Shown here piece after piece: positions 1-6,191 of a stretch of 19,591 bases of DNA. Source of the stretch: JBGVSA01 sp047605765 (GTDB taxonomy: Bacteria; Pseudomonadota; Gammaproteobacteria; Burkholderiales; Rhodocyclaceae); NCBI GenBank assembly GCA_047605765.1, contig JASGFB010000092.1, positions 1-19,591 of the forward strand. The letters run 5' to 3'. Each line of letters begins with the position of its first letter. Position 1 is the first letter of the stretch. The position numbers were made by a program, and so were the translations under genes. The notes beneath the pieces were generated by a model that did not search any database, had not been told where the DNA came from, and saw nothing but the letters and a program-made list of their open reading frames with translations.

Positions 1-197
1 CTGGCTGGCCGAGTAGCGCAGGGCACCGCCGAAGGCGGCGGGGATGCGGGGGTCGGCTCGATGGTTACCTTTCTTGTCGATACAAGAAAGTAACTCGCCC
101 GCCGGGGCGAGTCCCGGCCAACGACTATCAGCAAGAACGCCACTTCAAGAACAGCAACGATCCAGGCAGCACTGACGCCAGGCGACCAACCGCAGCC
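1..197. repeat. Intergenic repeat copy 1 (cut by window start)
   Basis: This copy matches 393-582 in direct orientation. The core 41-139 aligns with 435-533 with only three mismatches in 99 bases (positions 68, 126 and 135), and the flanks on both sides align with small gaps. It contains two perfect hairpins: a 9-base stem at 69-77 and 82-90 with loop CGAT, and a 7-base stem at 94-100 and 105-111 with loop GCCG. No gene is evident. Open frames through it look like chance translation of a repeated element. The left edge may continue outside the window. Confidence 0.85.
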
Positions 198-344
198 CCC
201 CCCAACGGCTCCATTCATGCCAGGGGGATTAAAAATCCAGAATCGTCGACACCGCTCAATCAGGAGGGCCCCCTCCAGCCCCGCCGAGCAACGCAGGCCA
301 GTCAGGTCGCCCCGAAGGGGTCGGCGAGCACTGTCTGAGCTCCG

Positions 345-371
345 TTTGCCCACGGTTTCATCGTGGGCAAA
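345..371. repeat. Perfect 10-base inverted repeat in the repeat spacer
   Basis: TTTGCCCACG (345-354) and CGTGGGCAAA (362-371) form a perfect 10-base stem with a 7-base loop. It lies between the two repeat copies and probably belongs to the same repeated unit. Neither strand has a T-run after the stem, so it is not a typical intrinsic terminator. It could be a stem of a transcribed repeat or a protein-binding palindrome. Confidence 0.6.
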
Positions 372-392
372 AAGGGCGAGTTGCGCAGCCGC

Positions 393-582
393 CTGACTGG
401 CCGAGTAGCGCAGGGGACCGGCCGCAGGCCGGCGGGGATGCGGGGGTCGGCTCGATGGTTAGCTTTCTTGTCGATACAAGAAAGTAACTCGCCCGCCGGG
501 GCGAGTCCCGGCCAACGACCATCAGCAAAAACGAAAACCCACGATCCAGACAGCACAAACGCCAGGCGACCAAACCCCAGCC
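393..582. repeat. Intergenic repeat copy 2
   Basis: This is the second direct copy of the element at 1-197, offset by 392-394 bases. It keeps both hairpins (stems at 463-471/476-484 and 488-494/499-505). It lies immediately downstream of the ABC ATPase gene that ends at 613. The reverse strand carries an open frame of about 100 codons across this copy. Because that frame tracks the repeat and has no recognisable domain, I treat it as non-coding. The spacing suggests a tandem unit of about 393 bases of which only part is conserved in both copies. Confidence 0.85.
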
Positions 583-612
583 AACGCACGCCATGCACCG
601 GCCCCCTCCCCT

Positions 613-1464
613 TCAACGATCCAACGACCCCTGCGCATAAAAATGCCCGCGGATCGTCCGCGTATACCTCGCAAACTCCGGCGACGCCATCACATTCAAC
701 GACCGAGGACGCGGCAGATGAATGTCATAGATCGCCGCCACCGACCCAGGGCGCTCACTCATCACCACCACCCGATCCGACAGAAACACCGCCTCCGGAA
801 TACTGTGCGTAATCAACAGCACCGTCTTCCTCGACTCCAGCCAGATACGCTGCAACTCAGCATTCATCTTCTCGCGCGTCATCGCATCGAGCGCCCCGAA
901 CGGCTCATCCATCAACAACACCGACGGATCGTGCAACAACGCACGACAGATCGACACACGCTGCTGCATGCCCCCCGACAACTGCCACGGGTACTTTTTC
1001 TCAAACCCCTTGAGCCCCGCCATCTCGATGAGTGCCATGGCGCGGACGCGTGCCGCGCGCATGTCCAGGCTGCGCATCTCTGCCTGCAGCAGAATGTTGT
1101 CCAGCACACTGCGCCAGGCCAGCAACACCGCGCCCTGGAACACAATGCCCACATTGGTCTGCGGCCCCTCGATGCTGTGCCCCGCCAGGCGCAGATCGCC
1201 GCTGGAAATCGGCAGCAGACCGGCCACGAGTTTGAGCAAGGTGCTCTTGCCGCAGCCCGAAGGCCCCACCACCGACACGAACTCCCCTTCGCGAATGTCG
1301 AAGCTGATCGGCAACAGCGACTGCACCGGGCCATCCTTGCCCGCATAGGTCTTGGTGACGTCCTGCAACTGGATCAGCGTCGGCGCCGATGACGCCGCGG
1401 CGGCGGTCGGTACGGCTTCGAGATGGGGGCGATTGAGCATCGAAACAGGTGTCATAGGGGCCAT
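613..1464 (-). CDS. ABC transporter ATPase (nitrate/sulfonate/taurine/pyrimidine type)
   Basis: This is the cytoplasmic ATP-hydrolysing subunit of an importer, 283 residues. All ABC motifs are present: Walker A GPSGCGKST (67-75), Q-loop Gln110, signature LSGGM (162-166), Walker B LLMDEP (183-188) with catalytic Glu187, D-loop GALD and H-loop His220. The closest families are SsuB/TauB/ThiZ, which pair with NMT1/THI5-like binding proteins, as found here. It is the last gene of the operon, 44 bases after the binding-protein gene. No strong ribosome binding site precedes the first ATG. Met4 or Met9 are possible starts, and the first 25 or so residues are Ala-rich and not part of the ABC fold. Substrate cannot be read from this subunit. 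Confidence 0.95.
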   Translation of the reverse strand: MAPMTPVSMLNRPHLEAVPTAAAASSAPTLIQLQDVTKTYAGKDGPVQSLLPISFDIREGEFVSVVGPSGCGKSTLLKLVAGLLPISSGDLRLAGHSIEGPQTNVGIVFQGAVLLAWRSVLDNILLQAEMRSLDMRAARVRAMALIEMAGLKGFEKKYPWQLSGGMQQRVSICRALLHDPSVLLMDEPFGALDAMTREKMNAELQRIWLESRKTVLLITHSIPEAVFLSDRVVVMSERPGSVAAIYDIHLPRPRSLNVMASPEFARYTRTIRGHFYAQGSLDR

Positions 1465-1491
1465 CCAGGGTCAAGGTGCCGCGCACCCCGG

Positions 1492-1507
1492 GCGCGCGGC
1501 CGCGCGC
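1492..1507. repeat. Intercistronic GC palindrome, likely mRNA hairpin
   Basis: A perfect 16-base palindrome (GCGCGCGGCCGCGCGC) begins next to the binding-protein stop codon and lies in the 44-base gap before the ATPase gene. In RNA it can form a 6-base GC stem with a GGCC loop. Stable hairpins directly after binding-protein genes commonly protect that part of the message, so that more binding protein than ATPase is made. That role here is inferred from position. Confidence 0.45.
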
Positions 1508-1508
1508 A

Positions 1509-2498
1509 TCAGGGCAGATAGTCGTTGGTGTAGTACAGATTGGCGTTGCCGACGCTCTTCTCCAGGCCGCCGAACTCCACCATCATGGCCGTCGAATCCG
1601 CCATGTTCCTGGCGCTGACGCGGAACGGACGCTGCCCTTGCGTATCAGGCGTGTGGAACAAGTCGACCGAGCTCTTGAAGCCGGCCAGCAGGCTTTCGCG
1701 CGGCGGCGCTTTCTGCACCAGCCTGGTGGTGGATTCCACTGCCGCCTCGGGGTTCTTGGCCGCCTCTTCGAATGACGTCGTCAGCGCACGCATGAAGCGG
1801 CGCACCATGTCCGGATTGGACTTGAGCGTCTCGTTGTTGGCGATGATGCTCATCGACGCCACATTGATGCCCTCATCCGCAAACAGCAGCGCGCTGGTGG
1901 GCTTCTTGGTCATGTATTCGATTTCGTTGGTCTGGTCGGTCGAAAATCCGATCAGCATGTCGGCCTGCCCGGTGGCCACGGCGTTGACCTTGGTCTTGGC
2001 ATCGCCGGCCACGATCTTGAAATCGCTTTCCTTGAGGCCGGTCTTCTTGAGGAACACCGGCCACAACTGCGAAGGCGCATCTCCCGGCGTGATCGCTACG
2101 GTCTTGCCCTTGACGTCCTCAGGCCTGGCGATCTTCTTTTCCGCCAGACTGATCAGCGCGATGGGGCTCTTCTGGTAGGCCACGCCCACCGCCTTCACCG
2201 GCGCCCCCTTGGCGGTGATCTTCATCATGGTGCCGATATCGGCGAAGCCAAAGGTCACGTTGTTGGCGGCCACCGCCTGGATGGTCGGCCCCGAGCCGCG
2301 CCCTTCCTGGATCTCCAGGTCGATGCCTTCCTTTTCGAAGTACCCTTTGTCCTTGCCGTAATAGAACGGTGCGTGGGTGCCCGTCACGTACCAGTTGAGC
2401 ATCAGCTTGACCTTATCGGCCGCCCACGCCGATGGCGCGCCCAGGGCAGCCATCAGCGCGGCCGCGCACAGCAGTTTCTTCGACATGCCGTTTTTCAT
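1509..2498 (-). CDS. ABC transporter substrate-binding protein, NMT1/THI5-like
   Basis: This is a periplasmic solute-binding protein of 329 residues. The start is ATG at 2498, preceded by a good AGGAG site; a longer open frame extending upstream only shadows the permease gene. Residues 1-26 form a signal peptide ending AWA before ADKVK. The mature part opens with the typical NMT1/THI5 segment LNWYVTGTHAPFYYGKDKGY. This family binds pyrimidine precursors (ThiY), riboflavin (RibY), alkanesulfonates, taurine or related compounds. I cannot choose among them. It lies between the permease (53-base gap) and the ATPase, in the usual order for an importer operon. The upstream DUF993 gene may act on the same substrate. 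Confidence 0.93.
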   Translation of the reverse strand: MKNGMSKKLLCAAALMAALGAPSAWAADKVKLMLNWYVTGTHAPFYYGKDKGYFEKEGIDLEIQEGRGSGPTIQAVAANNVTFGFADIGTMMKITAKGAPVKAVGVAYQKSPIALISLAEKKIARPEDVKGKTVAITPGDAPSQLWPVFLKKTGLKESDFKIVAGDAKTKVNAVATGQADMLIGFSTDQTNEIEYMTKKPTSALLFADEGINVASMSIIANNETLKSNPDMVRRFMRALTTSFEEAAKNPEAAVESTTRLVQKAPPRESLLAGFKSSVDLFHTPDTQGQRPFRVSARNMADSTAMMVEFGGLEKSVGNANLYYTNDYLP

Positions 2499-2551
2499 CT
2501 CTCTGTCTCCTGCGGGTGTGGTGATTGCTGCACAACGAAGCGGGAAGCCGC

Positions 2552-3415
2552 TCACGAACCGCCCTGCGCGTTGCGCTGGGAGGCATGCCACGGAATCGCA
2601 TAACGCTCGACCAGGTCGATGAGCCCGAACAGCAGCACGCCGATCAGCGACAGGACGACCAGCGCGGCGAACATCAGCGGCAGATCGAAGCTGCCGTTGG
2701 CCCGCTGCAGCACGTAGCCGATACCGGAATTGGCGCCGACGAACTCCCCCACTACGGCGCCGACCACGGCCAGGGTGACGGACACCTTCATGCTTGAGAA
2801 GATCGACGGCAGTGCCGCCGGCAGGCTGATCTTGTAGAACATCTTCCAGCGCGTGCTGCCCATCGAACGAGCCAGATCGATCATGTCCGCCTCCACCGAC
2901 TTGAAGCCCATCACCGTCGCGACGACGATGGGAAAGAAGCCGAGCAGAAAAGCCACGATGATCTTGGGCAGGATGCCGAACCCGAACCACACCACGAACA
3001 GGGGCGCGATGGCGACCTTCGGGATGCTCTGCGAAAACACCAGCAGCGGATACAGGTAGCTTTCGACGGTGCGTGAATACGCGATCAGCATGGCGATCGG
3101 CACGCCGATGATGACCGATGCCGCAAAGCCGCCCAGCGTGGCGTAGAGCGTGGGCAGCGATTCGGACAGCAGCATCGGCCACTGCGTCACCAGTTGATGC
3201 AACACCTCCAGCGGCGGCGGCACCAGATACGCGGGGATCTTGAACAGGCGCACGGCCAGGTCCCAGATCACCACAACCACCGCCACCAGAATGATCGGGC
3301 GCAGCCAGGCGGCCGTCAGAGCACGCCCTGCCCGCCAGCGCGCGCGTGGCGCCGGCACACCCGGCGCTGCGCTGCGTGGCCATGCGTCGATGCCTTGATG
3401 AGTGATGCCGCTCAT
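2552..3415 (-). CDS. ABC transporter permease (BPD_transp_1 family)
   Basis: This is the inner-membrane subunit of the same importer, 287 residues with about six hydrophobic segments. The cytoplasmic EAA loop is visible around DLARSMGSTRWKMFYKISLP, the part that contacts the ATPase. I chose the ATG at 3415 because it has a GGAG site at good spacing. The open frame extends 25 codons further up, but that part overlaps the end of the DUF993 gene and looks non-membrane. The protein resembles SsuC/TauC/ThiX permeases. The gap to the upstream DUF993 gene is 44 bases, which supports one transcript. Confidence 0.93.
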   Translation of the reverse strand: MSGITHQGIDAWPRSAAPGVPAPRARWRAGRALTAAWLRPIILVAVVVVIWDLAVRLFKIPAYLVPPPLEVLHQLVTQWPMLLSESLPTLYATLGGFAASVIIGVPIAMLIAYSRTVESYLYPLLVFSQSIPKVAIAPLFVVWFGFGILPKIIVAFLLGFFPIVVATVMGFKSVEADMIDLARSMGSTRWKMFYKISLPAALPSIFSSMKVSVTLAVVGAVVGEFVGANSGIGYVLQRANGSFDLPLMFAALVVLSLIGVLLFGLIDLVERYAIPWHASQRNAQGGS

Positions 3416-3459
3416 GTCTTTCTCCAAGTCATGGCCTGCCTGGCGCGGGCCGGGGGTAC

Positions 3460-4626
3460 TCACGCGTCGACGCCATGCACGGTCATCCACGCGCGCATGC
3501 GGTGTGCCGCCAGCGAGGGATCGTCGAACATGCCGGCGGTGTCGGCCAGGCGGAACAATTCGCAGTAGTGCGCCAGGCTGCGCGCGCTCTGTTGCCCGCC
3601 GATCATGCTGAAGTGGTCCTGATGGCCATTGAGCCAGGCCATGAACACCACGCCCGATTTATAGAACCGCGTCGGTGCGCCGAAGATGTGGCGCGACAGC
3701 GGCACGGTGGGGGCCAGCGTGGCGTGGAAGCGTTCGACCTCGCCCGCCGCCAGCGACGCCAACGCACTGGCGGCCGCTGGCGCGATGGCGTCGAAGATGC
3801 CCAGCAAGGCATCCGAATAGCCCTGTGCGTCACCTGCGATCAACTCGGCATAGTTGAAGTCGTCACCCGTGTACATCCGCACGCCGGCCGGCAAGCGTCG
3901 GCGCATGGCGATCTCTTTGTCCTTGTCGAGCAGCGACACCTTGATGCCGTCGATGTTGGGGGCATATTCGCGGATCAGCGTCACGCATTCGTCCATGGCG
4001 CGGTCGACGTCGCCATGCCCCCAGTAGCCACGGAGTGCCGGATCGAACATGTCGCCGAGCCAGTGCAGGATCACCGGCTGCTTCACCTGGCGCAGGATGT
4101 GCCCGTATACGCGCAAGTAGTCGTCGGCCGATGCCGCGGTGGCGGCCAGCGCGCGGCTGGCCATCAGGATGATGCGTCCACCGGCGGCTTCCACCGCCGC
4201 CGCCTGCTCCTCGTAGGCGGCGATCACGTCGTCAACCGTCAGATGGCCGCTGACGGTGAGCTGATCGGTGCCCACGCCACAGGCGATCCGCACGCCGGGA
4301 AAGTCGCGCGCCTGCTCGACGCTGCGACGGATCAGCTCCAGCGACGTGGCCCAATCCAACCCCATGCCACGCTGCGCCGTGTCCATGGCTTCAGCGACCC
4401 CGAAGCCCAGCGAAAACAGGTGACGGCGATAGCGCAGTGTGGCCTCCCAGTCGATGGCCGCCGTCAGCCACGGGTCGCGCGCAGAAAACGGGTTGGCCAC
4501 CACGTGCGCGGCCGAATAGGCCACGCGATTGAACACAGTGGTGGCGGCGGGCAGCCAACGGCGCTCGCGGCGCATCGTATACGGCGTGCGCAGCCCGTTG
4601 TTGTCGATGAGGGTCAGTGTGTTCAC
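3460..4626 (-). CDS. DUF993 family protein, DHDPS-like TIM barrel
   Basis: This 388-residue protein is full length for the DUF993 family, whose members are often annotated as dihydrodipicolinate synthase-like. Characteristic stretches include AEAMDTAQRGMGLDW (78-92), VILHWLGDMFDPAL (185-198) and VVFMAWLNGHQDHF near the C-terminus. Lys229 in DGIKVS lies where DHDPS/NAL enzymes carry the Schiff-base lysine, so an aldolase or lyase reaction is plausible but unproven. It starts at GTG (4624-4626), overlapping the stop of a 39-codon reading frame by four bases (GTGA), so translation is probably coupled. Homologues usually sit beside a Gfo/Idh/MocA oxidoreductase and a sugar isomerase, which suggests carbohydrate-type chemistry. 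Here the gene is followed by an NMT1-type ABC importer instead. Confidence 0.88.
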   Translation of the reverse strand: MNTLTLIDNNGLRTPYTMRRERRWLPAATTVFNRVAYSAAHVVANPFSARDPWLTAAIDWEATLRYRRHLFSLGFGVAEAMDTAQRGMGLDWATSLELIRRSVEQARDFPGVRIACGVGTDQLTVSGHLTVDDVIAAYEEQAAAVEAAGGRIILMASRALAATAASADDYLRVYGHILRQVKQPVILHWLGDMFDPALRGYWGHGDVDRAMDECVTLIREYAPNIDGIKVSLLDKDKEIAMRRRLPAGVRMYTGDDFNYAELIAGDAQGYSDALLGIFDAIAPAAASALASLAAGEVERFHATLAPTVPLSRHIFGAPTRFYKSGVVFMAWLNGHQDHFSMIGGQQSARSLAHYCELFRLADTAGMFDDPSLAAHRMRAWMTVHGVDA

Positions 4627-4742
4627 CCGTGCGCCACCCCGTCGTGCCGGTGGATCGCCGCGATAAAACCGATCGGATGCGGGTTCATCCCCATGCGGCC
4701 CGCCGCGCCGCTCATGCGGATGCCAATGCGCTGCACTGCCAT
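4623..4742 (-). pseudogene. Remnant of a Gfo/Idh/MocA oxidoreductase N-terminus (39 codons)
   Basis: An ATG at 4742 with a strong AGGAG site opens a 39-codon frame ending in TGA at 4623. The peptide begins MAVQRIGIRMSGAAGRMGMN and contains the pattern GI-x(6)-GRMG-x-N. From memory this is how the NAD-binding N-terminus of the Gfo/Idh oxidoreductases encoded next to DUF993 genes begins. The full family is about 380 residues, so almost everything is missing, yet the start and the stop that couples to DUF993 remain. An internal deletion would explain this. The frame may still be translated as a leader for DUF993. An unrelated small protein is possible. No search was run. Confidence 0.55.
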
Positions 4743-4787
4743 GTCGTCTCCTGTGGGATCAAGCGCGCATCGTGGCGCGCCCATTTT

Positions 4788-4803
4788 GTTACCAATCAGT
4801 TCA
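4788..4803. promoter_or_regulatory. Candidate operator half of a repeated GTTACC element, copy 1
   Basis: GTTACCAATCAGTTCA matches the element at 4887-4902 in 11 of 16 bases, including the full GTTACC block. Each copy is an imperfect inverted repeat. The copy lies 46 bases upstream of the remnant ATG on the minus strand, a position suited to repression. The regulator is unknown. Confidence 0.3.
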
Positions 4804-4886
4804 ATGGCATGTGGCGCTTTGACCTACATACGGGGGTTGGGCTGCCCTTTCGTCACCCATCCGCGGACGCCACTGCCGCCAATAAT

Positions 4887-4902
4887 GTTACCGACTGGTT
4901 AA
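4887..4902. promoter_or_regulatory. Candidate operator of a repeated GTTACC element, copy 2
   Basis: GTTACCGACTGGTTAA is the second copy of the element at 4788-4803, with the two starts 99 bases apart. It lies 18 bases from the FNR-type box, on the side facing the DUF993 operon. Overlap with the minus-strand promoter is possible but no clear promoter hexamers were found. Confidence 0.3.
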
Positions 4903-4919
4903 TTGGATCGTAGCAGGGA

Positions 4920-4935
4920 CTTGATGCAGATCAAG
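4920..4935. promoter_or_regulatory. FNR/ANR-type oxygen-regulator binding site
   Basis: CTTGATGCAGATCAAG is a perfect palindrome containing TTGAT-N4-ATCAA, the consensus for FNR, ANR and FixK-type regulators, which act under low oxygen. It is symmetric, so direction cannot be read from the box. Its centre is 185 bases from the minus-strand remnant start and 265 bases from the lipoprotein start. A -10 at the spacing of a class II FNR promoter is poor on both sides, so the target remains open. Confidence 0.7.
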
Positions 4936-5192
4936 ACCCATAGGCTCAGGAATAACCCTCAATTGCAGTGCAGCATAACGCCCCCACCCGGTGCAGGCGG
5001 GCCTATTTGTCAGTCGGGCATCCAAGTCATTTGGCATATACACGCACCCCGTCCTACGTCGCAGGGAGACATGCTCCTACAGCGCAAAGCCATGCCGCGA
5101 ACGAACATGCAGCACCGGTCAAGCCAACACGACAACGACCGACATACGGACTTCTTTCAAGCGGAAATCAAACAGATAAAAGGGGTACGACC

Positions 5193-5621
5193 ATGCTGAG
5201 CTTCTTCCAGAGCAGTCTGGTATCAAAACGCGCCGCGCTGGCGCTGATGGCCTCCGTGTCCGTCCTGGCCGCCTGCGGTGGCAGCGACGACAATCCTTCG
5301 GGCGACCTCGGCGATGGCGGCCCGATCCCCGATTCGGTGACCATCTCCAGCCTCGATGGCCCGAGCGGCGGCCAAGTGCTGCAGCCGGTGACGCTGAAGG
5401 TCAAGGTGGTGACCTCGGGCGGCATCGACGCCAGCGAAATCAGCTACAAGTGGGAGCAGACCGAAGGCCCGGCATCGACACAGACGCAGAGCGATGGCAA
5501 CCACGAGTCGACCCTGACCTATACGCCGGTGGCCAGCGGCACCATTACCTACAAGGTAACCGTGACGGCGCGCGACAAGACCGCGTCGCAATCGAAGAGC
5601 GTGCCGATCAGCGGGCTGTAA
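5193..5621 (+). CDS. Small lipoprotein with one Ig-like/PKD-type domain
   Basis: This 142-residue protein has a basic N-terminus, a hydrophobic stretch and a lipobox VLAAC with Cys28, so it should be lipidated after export. A short Gly/Asp/Ser-rich linker follows. Residues from about 47 to the end form a beta-rich segment with the pattern YKWEQTEGPAS...LTYTPVASGTITYKVTVTARD, typical of PKD/REJ or Ig-like folds. I chose the ATG at 5193 because it gives a clean signal peptide and has AGGGG eight bases upstream; the longer frame upstream has no signal-like start. No enzyme motif is seen. The gene stands alone and ends in a strong terminator. Function is unknown; a surface or periplasmic structural role is likely. 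Confidence 0.85.
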   Translation: MLSFFQSSLVSKRAALALMASVSVLAACGGSDDNPSGDLGDGGPIPDSVTISSLDGPSGGQVLQPVTLKVKVVTSGGIDASEISYKWEQTEGPASTQTQSDGNHESTLTYTPVASGTITYKVTVTARDKTASQSKSVPISGL

Positions 5622-5706
5622 GCACGCATGGCATGCGCATGAAGGCCAGGCGCGACGCTGGGACGTCCTCCCCCGTTCGGCAGCGCCTGCCCTCATGGAC
5701 CTGTTG

Positions 5707-5735
5707 AAAGGCCGCCCTGGAGGCGGCCTTTTTTT
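5707..5735 (+). terminator. Rho-independent terminator after the lipoprotein gene
   Basis: A perfect 10-base stem (AAAGGCCGCC at 5707-5716 with GGCGGCCTTT at 5722-5731), a 5-base loop and a run of seven T (5729-5735). It lies 85 bases after the lipoprotein stop and just before the 3' end of the convergent gene. Confidence 0.93.
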
Positions 5736-5745
5736 GTGATTCGAT

Positions 5746-6051
5746 CTACTCGGTGGGATACGGCGGGATCACTTCGTAACCATGGCGGCGCAACAGGCGC
5801 ACGGCGGTTTCGAGTCGTTGCAGCGTGGTGGCAGGCAGCCCGTGCGGCGGTTTGTTCTGGGGCCAATGCAGCGGACGGCGGCCATGCGCCTCGATCCACT
5901 GGCGGATGTGTTCGATGCCTTTAGGGCCGACCCCGGGCAGTCGGCGAATGACGCGGTAATCGACGGCCAGGACCTCGTCCACCGAAAACTCCGGCTTGTC
6001 GAACAGCCCACGCAGGGCGTTGCGCTCACGCGTGGGCAGCGAATGCGTCAT
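5746..6051 (-). CDS. Small helix-hairpin-helix / alpha-CTD-like protein
   Basis: This 101-residue protein has no recognised specific family. Residues 7-57 resemble the C-terminal domain of RNA polymerase alpha or related helix-hairpin-helix folds, with the hairpin at RRLPGVGPKGIEHIRQWIEA (36-55). Such folds usually bind the DNA backbone. The tail (about 60-101) has a Pro-rich linker and a basic helix (LQRLETAVRLLRRHGY). I chose the start at 6051 because the fold begins just after it. The open frame extends to ATGs at 6123 and 6153, but that part looks non-coding, and no strong ribosome site decides the matter. It may be a DNA-binding accessory protein; this is inference from fold pattern. Confidence 0.65.
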   Translation of the reverse strand: MTHSLPTRERNALRGLFDKPEFSVDEVLAVDYRVIRRLPGVGPKGIEHIRQWIEAHGRRPLHWPQNKPPHGLPATTLQRLETAVRLLRRHGYEVIPPYPTE

Positions 6052-6191
6052 GGTGCCGCCGGCAACAGGAACGATCCATTCGGAGCATGCAGGCCTCTCT
6101 CTTTGTCGTTGCGTGAAGGCCATGGTACGAAGGCCCCGGCGCCGCGCCAACAAAGAAAAATTCCAATGCTTTCCAGTTTTGACGCGCAGCG

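Larger units (their letters stand above)
4743..5192. other. Divergent intergenic region (450 bases)
   Basis: This region separates the minus-strand DUF993-ABC operon from the plus-strand lipoprotein gene, so both promoters should lie in it. It holds a perfect FNR/ANR-type palindrome at 4920-4935 and two copies of a GTTACC-N4-RGTTMA element at 4788-4803 and 4887-4902. It is visibly less GC-rich than the coding parts. I found no convincing -35/-10 pair on either strand. Open frames crossing it look like chance. Confidence 0.6.

Noticed and set aside
345..371. Perfect 10-base hairpin considered as terminator
   Set aside because: No T-run follows the stem on either strand.
302..616. Open frame of 104 codons on the minus strand over the repeat
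   Set aside because: It tracks the repeated element, has no domain or convincing ribosome site, and is best explained as translated repeat.
1509..3383. A 624-codon frame reading into the binding protein
   Set aside because: Its first half only mirrors the permease gene in another frame. The signal peptide and ribosome site place the real start at 2498.
5031..5045. Sigma-54-like TTGGCATATACACGC upstream of the lipoprotein
   Set aside because: GG and GC are nine bases apart instead of ten and the -12 TTGC is missing.
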